In this document: positions 60,075-64,000 of the stretch, piece by piece
Numbering within the stretch: position 1 is the first letter of the stretch
How the letters are laid out: each line of letters begins with the position of its first letter
From: Certhia americana
Taxonomy: Eukaryota; Chordata; Aves; Passeriformes; Certhiidae
Assembly: GCA_018697195.1 (NCBI GenBank)
Contig: CM031878.1
Span: 69,562,101-69,626,100 of the forward strand
Length of the DNA: 64,000 bases
Direction of reading: 5' to 3'
Position numbers and translations under genes: made by a program
The notes under the pieces: model-generated
The model's input: only the letters and a program-made list of their open reading frames with translations
What the model was told of the DNA's origin: nothing
Database searches by the model: none

Positions 60075-61886
60075 TTGAGTAATCTAATTTTTTGTGTACT
60101 GAATTTAAGAACTCCATTAAGCAGAACCATGTTGTCTTGCGTACCCTGGTTTGGGTGGCACGTGGCTACAACTATATTTCTTCCATTTGCAGCCCCTTAT
60201 CTAAACATGGATCCCATAACTAAAGCTACCGTGGCTGTTATCGAGTTTATTTTGTGGGTTGATAATGTGAGGAATTCCTGGATTTTTAACTTCCTCTGGA
60301 AGGCAGGCTCATTGATCCAGAGCTATCGCATACTAACTGAATGTTTTTGGGGTTACTTTAATAATGGCACCTACTGTGAAGAAATGACACCGGGGGAAAT
60401 TTTCTCCCAACCCTTCACCTAGCTCTTTGGGTCTACCCCACCAGTTTTTGAAGGGTTCACATTTTCTCGGTATGCTAATGATGTCATGCAGTGGCTGGTG
60501 CTGCTGACAGGCCTGCTCTATTTAGCATTCAGAGATAAGGGGAAATTGACTTGGATAACCACCCTGATACCTACCCCAGAGAACAGGGATACTGCCACAG
60601 AACCTGACCCTGCCCCACAGACCACCTCAGAAACAAACCAGCCGGATTGGGTGGGGGTTCTGCTGAAAAAGATGGGCCAGATGCTGAAGGAGAACACCTC
60701 CCCCACTAGTGAGAAGCCCTCCTGCTGCCTCAAAAAGGGAGAGTCTTGTGGTGCAGCAGTGGAACCCACAGATGTTACATCTGTCCAGGCTCCAGCTGAA
60801 CCACAAGGGAAATCACAGCCAGCAGCAGTCGCCCCTGTGGAAATGAGGAAGGTTAAGATGAAATCAGATAAGAAAGGAGGGCCCTCACAACATGCAGGGG
60901 AGCCAGAGGTAAAGGTCATCACTGAGTCTCTGTCCTATGAAAGTCTCCGTAACCTGTGGAAGGACATTGTACGAAGGGGACGTGAGGCTTATACAACCTG
61001 GTTACTCCGGGTCTGGGACCTTATGAGTACAGGTGTGCAGCTGGATGGTACCGAGGCCAGGAATTTGGGACCTTTGACCCAAGACTCAGGTGTGGATCAG
61101 GTATTTGTAAGGGAGCCTGGGCCCCTTTCCCTCTGGGACTGTCTTTTAATGAGTGTAAGAGAAAGGTTTGTCCACAGAGAGAGAATGCAGGAGCACCACC
61201 ATAAGCTGCTCTGGAAAACCCTCGAGGAAGGGATCCAACAGCTGAGAGAAGTGGTGGTGCTAGAAATACTCTTTGGGAGGGGTGGACAGCACAATAATGA
61301 CCCCGACAAAGTCAGGTGCACAGGGCAAATGTTGTGGAGCCTGGGAAATCTAGGGCCAGCTCAATACACCACCTTCATTGCAACAATCAATGCAGCTAAC
61401 AACCGAGAGACAGTGGGTTCTGTGGCCAACAAGCTTAGGAATTATGAGAGTATGGTCAATGGCCCGATGCATGCTCATGTCTCTGCTGTGGTTAAGGAAC
61501 TTGAAGAGGAGTTTAAAGAGGAGATGAGGGAGGAAATGAAGAAGATCAGCACAGCACCAGTGCGAGTCACAGGCCCCAAAGTCAAAGTCCAACATTCCCC
61601 AGCTAAAGAAAGAGGATACACCCCACGAGCTGACCTGTGGTTCTTTCTGTGTGACCATGGGGAAGACATGAGAAAGTGGGATGGGAAACCCACTTCTGTC
61701 CTGGCAGCACGAGTGCGTCAACTCAAGGAGGGAAACAGTAATCGAGGGGGTTCCACAAAAATGAAGGTAGCCTCAACCTCCCAGGACCGATCTGCCAGGC
61801 ATTACAGAAGGGAAGATGATTTGTCAGACCCCCTTGAAGGAACCTCTACTATGTATGCTCAAGAAGAAAATAATAACCAGGGTTAA
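60075..61886 (+). pseudogene. gag: ERV gag-like gene, one in-frame stop
   Basis: One reading frame from the ATG at 60075 to TAA at 61884-61886, broken by TAG at 60420-60422. The part after the break is open for 466 codons from the ATG at 60486. The N-terminal part is unusual for Gag. It has hydrophobic stretches (about 60129-60205 and 60489-60530) and no Gly at position 2 for myristoylation. Then come a Pro/Thr-rich linker, a helical body with SLSYESLRNLWKD and LSLWDCLL, a Glu/Lys-rich coiled-coil-like stretch (about 61490-61545), and a conserved block with RGYTPRADLWFFLCDHGEDM that I recognise from avian ERVL Gag proteins. No CCHC zinc knuckle is visible, as in class III and spuma-like elements. 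Structural protein of the ancestral virus; here non-functional. Confidence 0.75.
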
Positions 61887-62067
61887 AGGGGCCCTGCCTC
61901 TAGCCAGGAAGAGGCACGGGAGAACCGGGTCTTTTGGACATTGTGGGTCAGATGGCCTGGCACATCAGAGCCACAAGAATACAGAGCGTTGGTTGACACT
62001 GGTGCACAATGTACACTGATGCCATCGAGACATGTGGGGGCAAAACCTGTTTCTATTGCCAGGGTGA

Positions 62068-62073
62068 CAGGGG
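62068..62073. repeat. target-site duplication of nested LTR, left (CAGGGG)
   Basis: CAGGGG immediately before the LTR start TGTGGAAG, repeated at 62418-62423. Confidence 0.88.
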
Positions 62074-62417
62074 TGTGGAAGAGTGGTTAGAAAATAATGT
62101 ACAGCAACTTGCAGGTGCAGAGTTAGCAAAGTTTAAGACTCAGCTTAGCTGACAAGGACACTGTGCCTTGTAGGAAAGCGTTATAACATGAATGGAGTTT
62201 TATAGCTGATAAAGAGGGAAAGGAATGTTAACACTAATCCACAAGTGTTAGAAACTAAGAGGAGTTAACATTTCTGTAAGTAGCCAATAATTAGCCTGCT
62301 TTTGCACTACGTATGAGCTTCATTATGAATTGTATAAAAGACATAACTAACGGAATAAAGTTGAGACTTACTGATCACTCATAATGAGAGCAGTCTGTTC
62401 CCCTGCTGACCCCAACA
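62074..62417 (+). mobile_element. nested solo LTR, 344 bp, alpharetrovirus-like layout
   Basis: Starts TGTGGAAGAGTGG and ends GACCCCAACA, with perfect 6-bp CAGGGG duplications on both sides. Taking out the LTR and one duplication brings the flanking protease codons into one frame, which confirms an insertion. It carries TATAAAA at 62333-62339 and AATAAA at 62354-62359, only 14 bp apart, so the polyadenylation signal lies between the TATA box and the expected start site. That layout, the 6-bp duplication and the short length resemble avian alpharetroviral/class II LTRs. No internal viral sequence remains. Confidence 0.9.
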
Positions 62418-62423
62418 CAGGGG
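62418..62423. repeat. target-site duplication of nested LTR, right (CAGGGG)
   Basis: Second CAGGGG copy, directly after the LTR end CCCAACA. A further G follows, so the surrounding host (ERV) sequence is G-rich here. Confidence 0.88.
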
Positions 62424-64000
62424 GATCACAGGAATTGACTGTGTTGGAAGCTGAGGTGAGCCTGACCAGGAAAGAGTGGCAGAAACACCCAACTGTGACT
62501 GGCCCAGAGGCCCCGTGTATCCTGGGCATAGACTTCCTCTGGAATGGCTATTACAAAGACCCAAAGGGACTCAGGTGGGCTTTTGGAATAGCTGCTGTGG
62601 AGACAGAGAGCATTAAGCAGTTGAACACCTTGCCTGGTCTGTCAGAGAACCCATCTGCAGTAGGACTCCTGAAGGTGGAAGAGCAACAGGTGCCAATTGC
62701 CACCTCAACAGTGCACCGCCGGCAGTACCGGACGAATCGAGATGCCGTGATCCCCATCCACAAAATGATCCGTGAGCTGGAGAGCCAAGGGGTGGTCAGC
62801 AAAGCACACTCAGCCTTCAACAGCCCTATCTAGCCTGTGCACAAATCTGAAGGAGAATGGAGACTGACTGTGGACTATCGTGGCTTGAATGAAGTGACTC
62901 CACCACTGAGTGCTGCTGTGCCAGACATGCTGGAACTCCAGTATGAGCTGGAGTCCAAGGCAGCGAAATGGTATGCCACTATTGACATTGCCAATGCGTT
63001 TTTCTCCATTCCTTTGGCAGCAGAATGCAGGCCTCAGTTTGCCTTCACGTGGACGGGAGTGCAGTACACCTGGAACCGACTGCCCCAGGGGTGGAAACAC
63101 AGTCCCACCATCTGCCATGGACTGATCCAGGCTGTACTGGAAAAGGGTGAAGCTCCAGAACACCTGCAATACATTGATGACATCATTGTGTGGGGGAACA
63201 CGGCAATGGAGGTATTTGAGAAAGGCGAGAAGATCATTTGGATTCTGCTAGAAGCTGGTTTTGCCATCAAGAAGAGCAAAGTCAAAGGGCCCGCTTGAGA
63301 AATCCAGTTCCTGGGGGTGAAGTGGCAAGATGGACGGCGTCAAATTCCCACTGAGGTCATCAATAAGATCACTGCGATGTCTCCACCAACCAACAAGAAG
63401 GAGACACAAGCTTTCCTAGGCGCCATAGGTTTTTGGAGAATGCACATTCCAGAGTACAGTCAGATCGTGAGCCCTCTCTACCTGGTTACCCGTAAAAAGA
63501 ATGATTTCCACTGGGGCCCTGAACAGCAACAAGCCTTCTCCCAAATCAAGCAAGAGATCGCTCATTCAGTAGCCCTTGGCCCAGTCAGGACAGGACCAGA
63601 GGTAAGGAATGTGCTTTACTCTGCAGCCGGGAGCCATGGTCTGTCCTGGAGCCTTTGGCAGAAAGTGCCTGGAGAGACTCGAGGACGACCGCTGGGATTC
63701 TGGAGCCGAAGCTACAGAGGATCTGAAGCCAACTACACTCCCACAGAGAAGGAGATCTTGGCTGCCTATGAAGGAGTCCAAGCTGCCTCAGAGGTGATTG
63801 GGACAGAAGCACAACTCCTCCTGGCACCCCGACTACCAGTGCTGGGGTGGATGTTCAAAGGAAAGGTTCCCTCTACCCACCATGCCACTGATGCCACAGG
63901 GAGCAAATGGATCGCTCTCATCACGCAGTGCGCCCGTATTGGAAACCCAAATCGCCCTGGGATTTTAGAGATAATTACGAACTGGCCTGAGGGTGAAAAA

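Larger units (their letters stand above)
61887..64000 (+). pseudogene. pol: ERV pro-pol, interrupted and cut by the window edge
   Basis: Same frame as gag, directly after its TAA. The protease segment has the aspartic protease motif LVDTGAQCTLMPS (DTG codons 61995-62003). It is then split by a nested LTR (62074-62417) and resumes in frame at 62424. Reverse transcriptase follows: catalytic Asp in ATIDIANAF (codon 62984-62986), LPQGW at 63080-63094 and YIDD at 63170-63181. A connection/RNase H-like region with NYTPTEKEIL (about 63730-63760) remains open to the window end. In-frame stops are TAG at 62831-62833 and TGA at 63296-63298; the TGA sits in a context consistent with decay of a CpG codon. 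YIDD, rather than YMDD or YVDD, fits ERVL-like elements. Integrase, any env and the 3' LTR would lie beyond the window. Confidence 0.88.

Overview
This is vertebrate nuclear DNA from a bird, probably a passerine. The evidence is CR1 LINE 3' ends with their ATTCTGTG-type tails, avian-type ERV LTRs, AT-rich non-coding DNA with a few short CpG islands, and one intron-split gene I recognise. That gene is C5orf63 (a glutaredoxin-like protein with a CPLC motif). It lies on the minus strand in three coding exons (36222-36341, 33467-33523, 32541-32720) with good splice sites. From memory, the human order is LMNB1-MARCHF3(-)-C5orf63(-)-MEGF10(+), and the avian block is on chromosome Z. If synteny holds, the CpG island at 27.6-28.3 kb would be the MARCHF3 promoter and first untranslated exon, 1-27.6 kb would be MARCHF3 intron 1, and the right half would be intergenic DNA toward MEGF10. 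That placement is inference, because no MARCHF3 or MEGF10 coding exon is visible.

Layout: 1-27.6 kb is AT-rich non-coding DNA with two CR1 fragments (158-560 minus, 6187-6404 plus), poly(A)/poly(T) tracts and a two-copy dispersed repeat (5182-5389, 20297-20660). At 27.6-28.3 kb is a CpG island interrupted by a (CCT)n tract and a 100-N assembly gap. At 28.5-28.75 kb is a nearly G-free A/C-rich tract. At 31.76-32.28 kb is an old, internally deleted ERV LTR just 3' of C5orf63 and on the same strand. C5orf63 follows at 32.5-36.3 kb. At 39.5-40.5 kb is a very AT-rich microsatellite block, abutting a second CpG island (40.56-41.22 kb) that carries a 15-17 bp minisatellite and a 10-N gap; this is the likely C5orf63 promoter. 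At 41.3-42.1 kb is LTR-like DNA, followed by a 190-bp polypurine tract.

The right third is a retroelement landscape. At 44.4-45.5 kb a CR1 is split by an LTR insertion with a direct repeat at both ends, next to a second CR1 in the opposite orientation. At 49.6-50.4 kb is a complete 766-bp solo LTR on the minus strand, flanked by a 5-bp target-site duplication (AGAAC). At 59754 a plus-strand provirus of the same LTR family begins and runs off the window. It has a 5' LTR with about 520 bp deleted, a tRNA-Lys-like primer binding site, a Gag-like reading frame, a protease motif (DTG), and reverse transcriptase with YIDD, then a connection/RNase H region. The Gag body, the YIDD motif and the 5-bp duplication of its sister LTR point to an ERVL-like (class III) avian family. 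Three in-frame stops, plus one stop at the gag/pro junction that may be natural, and a nested 344-bp solo LTR of another, alpharetrovirus-like type (6-bp duplication CAGGGG) interrupt it. It is a dead copy.

I see no prokaryotic features, CRISPR arrays or RNA genes. The most notable content is the nested retroelement history, the minisatellite inside a promoter island, and a 115-bp near-identical duplication at 54.0/54.9 kb.
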